A stretch of 64,000 nt of DNA, from contig OX344749.2 in NCBI GenBank assembly GCA_947034885.2, positions 49,381,682-49,445,681 of the forward strand, in the 5' to 3' direction. This DNA is from Thuidium tamariscinum. Lineage: Eukaryota; Streptophyta; Bryopsida; Hypnales; Thuidiaceae. The notes under the pieces are model-generated. The model made no database searches. It worked only from the letters and a program-made list of their open reading frames with translations, and was not told the origin of the DNA. Each line of letters starts with the position of its first letter. The first letter of the stretch is position 1. The position numbers and the translations under genes were made by a program. Of this stretch, positions 36,716 through 48,043 are shown in pieces.

Positions 36716-39700
36716 TATTGCTTGTTTAGAGGATCATTGCCATGACATGTGAACTCTCTTTAATGATACAAAGAAGAACATATTCATCACTCAAATGTAC
36801 TCTACATTAAGTAGCAACAACAACAATAATTAAAGCAAGAGCAATGATCATGCACTAATAGGGAAGAAAGATGTTAAAAAAGATTTGAATAGTCAAGTAA
36901 TGTTAAGGAAAGAATGTGCATCCTTTGAACATTAAATCGTATATTTGTAAAACCTTTGATTAGTATCCTCCCACCAAAATCTTCTCATTGGTAAGAGGGC
37001 TTGAATGCACCATGGATGGTAACATCAACGGCCACCAAAATCTTTTCATACTTTCCAAAGGGGGGGAGAAAAGACGTGGTTTGTAAATACCATAAATAGT
37101 GGCCTTTTAATTTCCTCAGGGGAGTTAAATAGACACCTAAAAAATACCCCCTCACCATAGGGTAGGTACCCAAACATACTAAGAGTGACCCACCTATATT
37201 TGTGACCTTATTGAGGACTACAATCTCATTCAATGGTTTCAATGGGTGATTCCATCGATAAGAATCGAAGAGACCCCAAGTTCCATGTAATCCTTGACAT
37301 CTAAAATGATTGGTTTTTTATGGTAGAATTGAGAGGCCCATTGAACCATCCAATTACAATTCTCATAAATTACAAGGATGTGCCTATAAGATGCAATTTG
37401 TGTGTCATTCAACAACAAAGTGTCAAATTATGTGATGTTAAAATTTATGTCCTTGACTTAATTGAAGGCTTGCCAATAAGCCCTTGAGTAAAAAAACACA
37501 TTGGAATGCGGGGCAATTTAATAAACTTATGCAATCTACACAAAGCCAAGAGGCACAACATCTTCTACATTATTAATATTAAAGTATAAGGCAACAAGAA
37601 AGAAAAAAGCAATTGAAGACATAGGAGCTCCTCTTGTGAACAAGGATGCTTAATTCTTGTGATTCTAGAGCAATTTTTGAAATGCCATGCAACAACTACA
37701 GAAGGATTATGGAGAAGAAAGGATTTACAAAGGTGAGACATAATAGGAACGATAGGGATGGAAAATCAATTCAATAGATATAAGGCAAGGAAAAAATATA
37801 TATTCAAAGCTAGGTGGAGGGCATTATAAAAACCAAAAAAAGTTTGGCATCATGGGAGGGACAAGGTTACAAAGAGAGGCAATCATTAGGAGAGATTTGA
37901 GCCTTTAGAAGACCAAATGTTGGGAACGTTGGGAATGCTTCAAACACTACCACATCAAGAATCCAATATGGTCATGCAACTACTACATCAAATAATATTA
38001 ATTAATTATTTTTTTAAATCATTTATTTTCTTTTTAATACATTTAAAAAAAATTTAAATCAAAAAAAGAAATTTAAAATTAAAAAATTTAGACCAGCAAT
38101 GGCTAGTCTACTACATTAAAATTGTTTTAGGGAATGACCCTAAAACAATCTCTTGGAGGCCAAAAACTCCTCTTATGCAATTTTATGTCATTAGAAAAAA
38201 ATTTAGGCCTTTGAAGCATGTTTTTCTACCTAGACAATGCCACAAATGAACATAGAACCTTTAAGATGTCTAGTTGAATTTTTAAAAATCATCAAAAATT
38301 TATGATTTTGACATATTAAAGTTTCATTTCCTTAAAGTGTCTCAATTTAATGAATGCATATTACATTCTAAATTTAAATTCACAATTATAGTGAAATTAA
38401 AAAAATTTGAGCTATTGACAATGGACTTACACGATGGGTTGCGATGGGTTGCGATGGGATATGAACACATTGTGTCTAGTACAACACATGATGTAAGATT
38501 GTTGGATGTCCTACACAATACTAAAACCCAAAAATATGTCCAACAAGACAACTTTGCTTTGGAGGTCCATTTAAGGGTTGGTTTTCCAAGTTGTAAACCT
38601 CTAGAATATTAATTAATTAGTTAATTTTAATTTTAATTTTTTTATTAAAAATAGTAAAAATAGCAAAATGATCACAATCTGATGTAGCACTACAGCCATT
38701 ATTACTGTGACATTAGATTTCTGATAGATTTCTGAATTTTGTAATTTGTAACTTATTTTTATGAAAAAATTCCATTATTTAAAAAACACATATTTTAATT
38801 GTCCACTGCATTTCAAGCTCTTTAGTTTGCTGAATTTTTGTTATTTAAAAAATATATATTTCAAGAAAATCAGCCAACGTTCTCTAATGTTTTGGAATTG
38901 ATGACCTTCTTCAAGTGTCAAATTTCTTATAATGGATTTTTTTCTAAATGATTGTAATAAAAATACTTACAAGTTTTAATTCTATATCATTTTATTTTTT
39001 AAATAAGAATTTTGAGGTTTCAAAATGGAAGTGTTCTACGGGTTGTTTCCACTTGGCATTGGCTAAAAAGCCCCACTAAATTTTAAGAGCAAGATAAAAT
39101 TCATTTGAACTTCAATCCATACTAAGGTTGGATATGAACTTAATGCTCATGGGATTATGTAGTTCTATCAAGAGGGCCCATTCCTATACAAGGAGTCTTA
39201 TTACAAATTCAATGTGTAGAAATTAATTAAACACCTAACAACTCATGCAACTCTATTTCACTAATGTTTCTCTAGTAATAGTAAGAGCACCAATAGAACC
39301 CTAAAATCTATTTTTATGAAGATTGACAAGTTTTACTTCACAACTACTTTAAAAGTGATGGGCCTTTAACTATAGTTCATTAGGTGGTTGTAAAATTGCT
39401 CTTAGCTACATGCTACCTCAATTGCCACCTACATTCAACATTTACCAACATAGACAATTGAGAATGTATTTCTTTTTACTATTCCTTTATTACTCTACTC
39501 CCCCTTCCCAAGATAAGGTGGAAACACACTTTAAGTATGTTGAATGGCAAATTGTGATTCTTTATGAAACAATGGTATTTACAACTAAAATACAAAGCTT
39601 TAAAGACACAAAACATTCCAAGTAATAATGTAATTGCTAATTGCACCTTATTGCAACTTGCATCTAATTCTATTACATTGCTTATCTCCTCTAATTTTCA

Positions 39701-40176
39701 TTTTAAAGTTTAAATCTAAGGTTGTTTTCTTATCTTATATTTGTTGCACAAATCTTATAAGACATTCTAAATTTAGTAATGAAGATGGAATATAAATTTT
39801 GAGGCAAGAATTTGAAGCAAGTTTTTAGGACAAAGTGACTAATAATTCTCTAATTAACAAATCACAATGTACATTAAACAAGATTAAATTAACTAGAATA
39901 TTTTTATTTTGCAAATTTCATTGGAGGAGTATTTTGGAGCAATTCATCAATTTGTTACAATAATTATGACATATTTGTTAAAGTCAAAAAATGTATCAAA
40001 TATAGTTTGTTTGTTTGTTTTTCTATATTCAATAGATTTGCACTTGGTGTTTTTGGGTGATGATTGCAATGAAAATCTGGTCCAAGAAGTAGGTCTAAAC
40101 TCATTCCTAAGCCCCTTAGTGGCAATACTTTTTAATACCAAATGCGAACATACTATGAAAGTTCTTGATAAAACCT
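36716..40176. other. Gene-free AT-rich stretch
   Basis: About 3.5 kb with no supported gene. A short GGTTGCGAT tandem repeat (three units) lies near 38435-38458. A block around TTTAGACCAGCA at 38085 resembles ATTCAGACCAGTA at 33718, suggesting degraded copies of an unknown repeat. Confidence 0.45.
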
Positions 40177-40180
40177 TAAC

Positions 40181-40976
40181 CCCTAAATGCTTGGCCAGCC
40201 TTTTCAGTGTGTTTCGACTATGAAAAAAGTGCATTGGCTTGTAGTCATCTCTAATGAAGCAAGTTGATTTTTTTTTGAATCTAACCGTACAAATGTTTAA
40301 AGAGTTTGTTTATTAACAAGTGCACAAATTTTGAGTGCTAAATTGTATAGGAGTTGTGAGATTATAATGAGAGGAGTACATTTTCTATATTTAGTATGCT
40401 GCCTTTTCCCACAATGTTTCCCAAATTTCCATATAATTTTTTTGGGATTGGAGGTGACATGAACAATTACGTAGAGTGTAAGCACACTAAAATGCACTTC
40501 TAAAAAAACTTGATTTCACATGAAAAGCTATTAAACTCATTACACAATCCACTTTGCAATTGTTGAAATGCAATTTTTTTTTATAAGTAGAAATTGCAAA
40601 TAGCTCAAAACCAATAATTATATGTTAAAATTTTCAATGGTGAATATCATGAAATCACTTTCCACTTTCCATTGGAACCATTCTCAAAGCAAATGGATAT
40701 GTACAATTTCTTAGATCTCAAATCAAGTGAAATTGCTAAACGCTAGGAAATGAAGTAAAATTGGCAAACTTTAATCATCACTTTTGGCACATATATGCCT
40801 TTGAAGACCTCTCAATAATCAAATATGTACTTTTTTTAGTGGAAAATGAAAGTTTTCAATAGTTAACCTTTAAAATTGCCCGAAAAAAATTTAAAAATAG
40901 TCAAAGGAATTTAACTGCCTGCTCATAAATGGGCCTGATATTTCATATCAACCATATACAATTGATTGGGCAGGGG
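40181..40976. mobile_element. Possible TTAA element (796 bp)
   Basis: TTAA at 40177-40180 and 40977-40980 bracket a segment that starts CCCCTAAATG and ends, inverted, CCCCTGCCCA. Only the first five bases are a firm inverted match. The style is that of the other TTAA elements here, but support is thin. Confidence 0.3.
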
Positions 40977-40980
40977 TTAA

Positions 40981-41488
40981 GGTAGACACTTTTCACCTTA
41001 GGGTGAAAAAAGAAGAATTTACTATCATGTACCAACCAATGACTCATTAGAACCATCACTTAGGTGACATTGGCCTTGAAAGATTGACTTTCTTATTGCC
41101 TTGACTTTTTATCTATAGTTAAAATACCAAGAAAAAATTATTTGCTACAAATGATAAAATTTGCAAATTCTGCATTCATATTTGCAATTAGTGGCCCCAA
41201 ATTAGAACTAGAAAGTAGAGAAATAAAAAAATTTCATGGCACAAAATAGGATCAATTTTTACATTTGTCCTTCGATAAGGCAATAAAGGGATAAGTCCTC
41301 CTTTGCCATGTGATGTCCACTAGTTATTTGTTTCAAACCTCATATGTAAATTAGCAATGGGAACATGTCACTTGTCCAATTCTTTTACACTTTCACCATG
41401 TTGAAGGCATCTTTACATGACACTATAGTAATAATGATACAACTATTACTTTTATCCTAAAGGTATCCTCAATCCTACAAATATACAA
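40981..41488. other. Gene-free AT-rich stretch
   Basis: No supported feature. Confidence 0.4.
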
Positions 41489-41922
41489 GCCATCTAATTG
41501 TATTTCTAACTTTTGAATGGTATATAATTAGAACTTAGTTTGTATCATTGGAAGCGCATCTAAAAGAACTTTGAGAAGATATTTTTTAAAAAAAAATGCA
41601 AATTTAGACATTAGACAACCACTTCAAAAGTAAGTTAAAAGTCATGAATTATAGAGGTTTTAGCAAATCACAGTTCCCAAGGCAAAATTTGGCCATTGAC
41701 ATTGTAAATGTAGAGTGTCAATGGCCAAATTTTACTTTGGTAACCATGATTTGCTAAGAACTCTATCATTTTTGACTTTTACCTTACTTTTGAAGCAATT
41801 GTTCAAGGTCTAAATTTGAATTTCTTATATCTTCTCAAAGTTCTTTTGAATGTACTTCCAATGATACAAATTTCAAGTTCTAATTATACATCATTCAAAA
41901 GTTAGAAATATAGTTAGAGGGC
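41489..41922. mobile_element. Foldback element (434 bp)
   Basis: A long imperfect palindrome centred near 41707. The left arm begins GCCATCTAATTGTATTTCTAA and the right arm, inverted, GCCCTCTAACTATATTTCTAA. Inner pairs include TATCATTGGAAG, TTGAGAAGATAT and CAATGGCCAAATTTT. No coding sequence. No clear target duplication was found. Confidence 0.6.
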
Positions 41923-42587
41923 CAATATACCGGTAGGACTCAGGATTCTCTAATCACACTAATTAACTCTTATTGCGTTACTTACACGCAAAACATCTGT
42001 TCCAAGCTATTCCCTAATCTTGTTTATTACAGGACTACAGTCGTGCAACCCAAATCCTTCCTAACCCTAATCTGGTTCAGCAAGTAGCTTAAGACCTACG
42101 CACCCTGCTTAAAAACTAGGTCGCAATCTGGTAAGATAACTCTTCGACCCCAATCTTGCTTGCATTGCTATTCTGCCCAACAACTCTCCGTGGATTTTTC
42201 CTTACGAGTTTCTGTGAGTTTCATATAGATTTGTATCTAATAGATTGTTATTTATTATTTATTTTATTACTCCGTATTATTTTTGAAGTTTAAATTCTTC
42301 CCGTTCTAGTATTTCTTCAAGTATTTCTCAAAACAGCAAAGCTTCAACATGCCCAGTACACTCAGGTCTCCAACTTGCACGACTGCTCCAAACCACAACA
42401 CACCTTCTGCAAACCCTACTGGGTAGTGTACACCGGCCATGAGAAAACATTTATAGTTTGTGTTGCAACAGATCAAATGCCATTTTTGCACATGGAGAGG
42501 TTAAGTTCCTTCAACAACTTTCATGATGCGTGCATCATGAACGATAATCTACAAAACTCACAATTATAACGATGAGGACGTGCAACT
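41923..42587. other. Spacer with moderate GC
   Basis: No gene is supported. Overlapping short frames on both strands at 42306-42569 have no domain and are treated as chance. Confidence 0.4.
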
Positions 42588-42595
42588 ATAGACTC

Positions 42596-42703
42596 CAGGG
42601 CTTTTTTTTCTGGCGAAATTTCGCCAGTTTGTCAGAAATCTCCAAAATCTGGCCTCTACGGTGAGGCCAGCAGGGGAGACACTGTTCCAAAAAAAAAGCC
42701 CTG
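42596..42703. mobile_element. 108-bp hAT-type MITE
   Basis: Ends are CAGGGCTTTTTTTT and, inverted, the same sequence. The element is flanked by a perfect 8-base duplication ATAGACTC (42588-42595 and 42704-42711). CAGGG ends with 8-bp duplications are typical of hAT elements. Inside is a perfect 18-base palindrome, CTGGCGAAATTTCGCCAG (42610-42627). The intact duplication indicates a young insertion. Confidence 0.85.
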
Positions 42704-42879
42704 ATAGACTCCATCAATTTGCGTAATTGACCTCCAAAAAACAAAGCACTAATTTAATGAAGACCTCATAATAACAAGGATACTGCTAATGGACTCGACA
42801 CAAAATATAACACTACCGTATGCCAAGTCGATTTGTAACTAACCCGCAACTACGCTAATGAGTCCATGGCGACTGCGGC

Positions 42880-44161
42880 TCAATCTTCTTCATCTCCGAC
42901 GATCGGCAAGCACTGCAATCGTCCTCCAGGCTCTTGCGTGACGAGGTCTCCCATGTGATAATTGGGGTCGGTGTCTGGGTTGAGCCAAGCATTGATGTCA
43001 GCACGCACCTTCAGTCGTTGTTCCCCTAGGTCAAAATCGATGCCTCCTGGCCCTAGGAGATCCCCCTTCTCGTTGTACGCAAGACGAATAGCTTTGAAGC
43101 CAATGGGGAACCGACCATTTCCAGGAGCCGTGACCACTGTGGTTCCGTCCGTTGCTTTCTCCACCTCCACCTTCCCCTCCAAGCCGCTAGGAAGAGGCTC
43201 TGCTATTGGCACCAGCTTTGATGGATTCAGACTTGCTGCTACAATACTCTTGGTAGACTTGCCGATGATGAGCTTCTTGGCGTACTTTATTTCTTTTACC
43301 ACCCAAAGGACGTGGTCCCTAAACAAACAGAGTCGGAATTAAGTTAGGGTTTAGGCACAGACACTGGAAAATGTGGGCATGAGAATGAGTATCTCCTTCA
43401 GTCAATACTAGGCATGGAGAGATGCGCTAGCATACATCCTTAAGTGAGCTGAACACAGTAGCATGAGTTCATGCCTGTGAGATGAAATTACTATACTGAT
43501 CGCAAACTCTGGTTACACTACAACTCATAGCCATTATAGCGCACTGGCCACTCAATTCTTAGATAGTATACAGTATTTTCTGAACTAATTATGTTTTCCT
43601 CGTTCAGTCTAGCGGCCTCCTCTCAGTTTGAATATTAGATCTGAATACTGCAATTTCTAGATCTGGTGCAGTCTGAGCGTGTCGGACAAACCATTTTTTC
43701 GGCAACTGCGGCATGTTGAGATCCGGCTTCCAACTCCCTTCATTGACTTGCGCTGCCAGAAAGTCTTGGTCAATGCTTTCAGATGTCACGGTTTTAACCT
43801 GCGCGATGATGCTTTGTGCATTGCTGTTGTCCGCTGTGAAAATTTTCAATATGGAAGCCGAGATTTTGGATGAGGACTTCAGAGTTGTTGTCACATCTGC
43901 ACTCTTGCCTGACTTGACATGACTGCCTCTTCCCATACGTGCTTCCTCGAGGTTCGTTTGTGCCGTAGACGATTCCTCACTCCTCTTCGTCAGATTGGTA
44001 AAAGCTCCGGTATGCGCTAGTTTTGGACCGCGATTAACGATGCCATAACTACCTCTCTTCGTGAACACGTCCAACAACGCTAACGATTCGTCACTCCATG
44101 GATCCACTGCAACAAGCTTGTACGTTTTGAACAAATACTCGTCCCATGCAAGTCCCGCCAT
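42880..44161 (-). CDS. Gasdermin-like protein candidate (302 aa, two exons)
   Basis: Exon 1 is 44161-43692 and exon 2 is 43318-42880. The GT-AG junction (TG|GTTTGT and TTTAG|GG) keeps phase and joins them into 302 aa. What is seen: a Ser/Lys-rich N-terminal half; a pattern KTVTSESIDQDFL, then a polar stretch with two Pro-rich turns, then a hydrophobic strand VLWVVKEIKYAKKLIIG (160-176); a 45-residue variable loop; a second strand FPIGFKAIRLAYNEKG (227-242); and an acidic tail ending VGDEED. Bacterial and fungal gasdermins, as I recall them, have this same order: a Val-rich 'yVvtevlkak' strand, a glycine- or polar-rich loop, then a 'fgfrairl.y' strand, with a short C-terminal inhibitory tail. 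That and the adjacent divergent CHAT-protease gene suggest a pore-forming executioner. No N-terminal Cys of the kind lipidated in some bacterial members is present. No signal peptide is seen. The coding call is good; the family call is tentative. Confidence 0.55.
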
Positions 44162-45315
44162 GGCAAGTAATTACGACTGTTTGTTACCTGCACGGGAGTC
44201 CACACGTAGTAAGTACAAAACAAAAGCTGATCCAAAACAGGCCAGGAAGGGTTCCGTTTTCCAACACACTCAGCGCGCAGGACTAATTCCGAGCTAGGCT
44301 AATCAGATGGAACTCAAATGCGTCGAAAGAGAAACGAACACCGTTGCCAACTAAAGCCTTCCAAAATGTTAGAAACCGTTTTCAAAGAATTCTCTGTAAG
44401 TCTTTGTTCTTGAACATGGCAAGGACAAGCTTAGATGCAAGGCATGAGAGAATCAAGCATGCGACTTGAACAACTCGGAAGAAATTCTCGAAATCATATG
44501 GAACTCCTCGGAACCAAGTGTCAATCCTTGGAATGGAGATGTGATGACACACCTCCTCTCAGCTCCTGAATACTGTAATATAAATGAGGTTTGAGTGTAA
44601 AGCTAGTCTTGTGTGTCACTGCACAAGCCTGACACCTGTCTGTACGGAAGTAATACTGGACTCGGACATTACTGCAAAACCCGTCGCTATTCATTCCCTA
44701 AAATACAGTAAGGTAGCAACAAAACCTGGGTTGAACTTGGGGAAGAAGTCACAAAGGAACAAATGTGGGGCCGACTAGCTTGGCTTGGCTACCAAATTGG
44801 ATCATTTTCCGTCAGTGAGAACTGAGAAGTGACACAGCTCCGAATCTCCCGATCGAATGAAGAAAGACGGGGTTCGCTCTAGTGGAAGTACTGGATTGCC
44901 AATAGGGGTGTGAAAGGGGCCTCAGCATGGACTTACAGACAATTTCCGCGGACTGGCTTACAGACATGCAATTTGTACGGACAATTTTTTAGGGCTGGCG
45001 TACAGACAATTTGTACAGACAATTCCACGATTCCCTGCTTTTGTCCATGTTGGGAGGTTTTCTCCTCATGGTGTCCCAGGTATTGTGCTGTTGAATCCTC
45101 TCCGATGTCTTTAAGAATTCTTCAGCTTGATATCCGTTAGGTGCGTCATCAATGAGCAAGTTTTGGAGGAAGAGTTGGCACGCGGTGAGGCGAGGACTTG
45201 TGAGGAACGCAAACTGTCACCCAGCAAGTCGGCCCTCGACGTGCAGTGGCTTGCTGCTTTACCCTGCAGAGCAACGCCCTGCAACTGCAGTTGACATAAC
45301 ATCGCGGCAGCAACC
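44162..45315. promoter_or_regulatory. Divergent intergenic region between the gasdermin-like and triple-CHAT genes
   Basis: The two start codons (44161 minus, 45316 plus) lie back to back 1,154 bp apart, so both promoters and 5' leaders must fall here. No TATA box could be placed with confidence. The one distinctive feature is the repeated CAGACAATT cluster at 44934-45025. There is no other gene between them; short frames at 45111-45470 on the minus strand look like chance. Confidence 0.5.
44934..45025 (+). promoter_or_regulatory. Cluster of TACAGACAATT-type repeats
   Basis: Within 92 bases the motif ACAGACAATT or a close variant occurs five times (ACAGACAATTT, ACAGACATGCAATTT, ACGGACAATT, ACAGACAATTT, ACAGACAATT). 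It lies 290-380 bases upstream of the CHAT-gene start. It could be a transcription-factor array or a decayed tandem repeat. Confidence 0.4.
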
Positions 45316-48043
45316 ATGAGCGACTTTGAAAATAGAGTTTGGCATTTTCTTCGCATCACATCTGTAAGTATTCTTTCACAGTAACTACATGCTCGCTTCT
45401 TTTTGCTTGGAATTTCTCCCACTTTCCTCGACATCGCCATTTCGATAGTATGATACACGAGGGTACTCAATCATGTTTGATGCCATCTGTTTAAAATGAA
45501 GAGCATCTGGGTCCGTATCATATTTGGATCCGTACCAATATATCTGGCTAGTTACGCGGCAGAGATTGCATGCTATATATAGAACTTAGAAGTTTGCAAG
45601 CTGCTTCATGTCGGGGTGTTTCTTCCACCACCTTTTGGTTCTCTTGAAAAGCTGAGCCTAAACGTAACGACCGCGAGGAAAATTGAGACTTCGGTTGGTT
45701 GCCTAATATCTCGTGCAGGTAAATCCAACAACGGAGGTGCTTGAGCAGCGTCTGGAGGAGTGGCCCCCTCACTTGGAAGCCGAAAAGGAGCTACTTCGTA
45801 CTAGCTCTTGTAATGCGATCGCTGCAGAATCATCTGAGGATTGTTTACGTGCTTCTCAGAATTACAAGAACTGTTTAGAGATATTGAACGCAAACAAAAC
45901 AGCAATTCCACAAGAACTCCTGTTATGGCTTGCAAAACGGATTTGTGTGCCTTTAGCGTTCATAAATCAATTCAAACTTAGGAACTTCAAAGTAGCCTAC
46001 GAAACACTGAAATTTATGTTCAATTACGTTCATTACCAATATGATTATGGAGATAGAGAGCTTACTTGGATTCAGAGGCGGTTCAAAAAATTTGTGAAAA
46101 TAATGATGGTGGCAGTTTTGTATGATGCAAAGGATGATGCGAAAGATGTGGACTTGGAGTATCACAATTGGCTGTCAACTGGAGATGTACAGGATCTGAA
46201 GGCCTTCTGTTGTGAGAATCTTTGTGTTCAGTATTATAGACTAGGAAAAATCCACGATGTCTGGTGGTGGCTTGACGAGTGGAAACGCTCTCTGACATGC
46301 ATAACCGCCGATGAAAATATGCGACGGTTGCAATATCAGGATTGTTGTATCGCAGAAGCATGCTTTTTTCTTAAGCATGGGGAAGTTCAGAAGGCCCAGG
46401 AAATCATGCTAAATCTGTCCCATCAGTACCCAGAAGATGAAAATTTACAGTACAGGCTACCTGATTTGTCAAGAGCAATTTTCCTACGATCAGGTGACGC
46501 TGACAATGCCGACTTGGAGCTGCTGAAAATGAACATTTTCGAAGAGACTCTTGTCGAAACGGAGGATCTGGAGGAATTCCGTCTTGAGCTACTCTTCTTG
46601 AAGGGACGAGCGGATGAAGCTATATCTTCCGCTAGGTATGTCAATTCCCCCTAAATTCCAACTTCTGGAAGTTGAAGCAGTTCTCAAAATAGTTGGATCT
46701 TCATGCAATCTGTTTCTTGATGGCAGAGAAGAAGATGCAATTAGAGATCTGCAAAGGTGCATCAACATCAAGAAGAACAGCTCTTGCTATAAAGATGATC
46801 CATCGCTTCCAAGGAGTGTGTTTAAAGATCTTTTTACAATAGCCGTTTGCCACATTCGCCTTTTTCTTCAGAAGGAGTTGAAGTTCTTCATTGATTCAAA
46901 AGACATTTTATCCGAGTCTGATGAGAATCATATCGCCTCTAGGAGTATGTCACTCAAGGTTTGTGCACATCATTGTTGGAGTCCTTATTGTCTGCACAGT
47001 AGACACTGTCTAGAGGAAGATGAAAGCCATTTTGGAAGTCCAACCCACTTTTTTACAAAACGCCGTATAGAATCCGACGGGAATAATCTTCACCATCTGG
47101 AAGGTGCAGTTACTTCTCTTGTCGAAGCTCTTGATCTTGGAAATGAGTTGGTAAAAAGCATAGGAGAATCGGTTCCATTCGCGGATGTGCACTCTCTTCT
47201 TGCACGTACATACTTACTCATTGCACAGAACAAGTACTGTCGTCCAATCATGTTGCCCGTCTTATCAGAGTCCGAGCCAGTAATTCGAGGAATTACGCCG
47301 GAGGTGTTGGTTGCCAATGGTTATCGCACAATCCAACAAGTGCAAGAATGTCTCGAACTCAATGGTAAGTTGCCCACACTTAGTTTTGATGCAGATTGCC
47401 ATATATCACGTAGCTAGTGATGAACGCAACTGGGAATTTTGTCTGTAGCAGGTAAGAGATGATACAAACGCCACATCATTGGAACACCCCACACTTATAT
47501 ATACGGCATATATCTGTCCACGGAAAGTTGTGTCGTAGCAACCCCCTTAAAGTTGTACATATTATTCAAATGGCATAGCCTGCTTTGTAAGTGCGGGTAA
47601 CTGATCGAACGTGGTCATTTCCAGGTATTTCACCGGAGGAATCATTTCAGTTGTCACATTATCATAATCGACAGTGCGCGGAGATGTTCTCGAAGCTTTT
47701 GGATTCGAACAAGGATTATAGTGATTTGTGGATTCCTATGATCGAGAAGCACAAAGATATCAATTTTAGATTGCAATTCATGCTCTTTTGCAAACTTGAA
47801 TACTATGCGAGAATACGAGATGTGCTTCAGGAAGCCCTTAGAATTACTGGAGAAGATGTGTCAAGTTGTGTAAAGGAGTTTATCAGAATTTCTTCGGACA
47901 TAGCACCTGAATTTCTTCTATGGTCTGAAAGAGGGCGGGCACGCCTTCTAGAATTCCAACTAATGCACAGGAAGCAACCGGAGATCATTCACATGATGGA
48001 GCCGAATCGCAATGATTTGTCGGCCTTTGCTTCACATGATGAG
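45316..48043 (+). other. N-terminal TPR-like region of the CHAT gene (residues 1-674)
   Basis: Exons 1-4. Helical, with repeat-like segments such as KAQEIMLNLSHQYPEDENLQ and EEDAIRDLQRCINI. It ends with WSERGRARLLEFQL, which resembles the 'ER.rAr.Ll..L' segment found just before CHAT domains in TPR-CHAT proteins. Probably a scaffold or sensor arm. Individual TPR units are not firmly delimited by eye. Confidence 0.6.

Noticed and set aside
45713-46654. A separate gene starting at GTG 45713
   Set aside because: The sequence there is a CAG splice acceptor; exon 45316-45363 with ATG and GTAAGT joins to 45719 in phase.
46636-46726. A shorter intron at 46636 keeping the frame region before 46727
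   Set aside because: Introns of 36 or 45 bases are too short for plants and lead to an immediate stop in the required phase.
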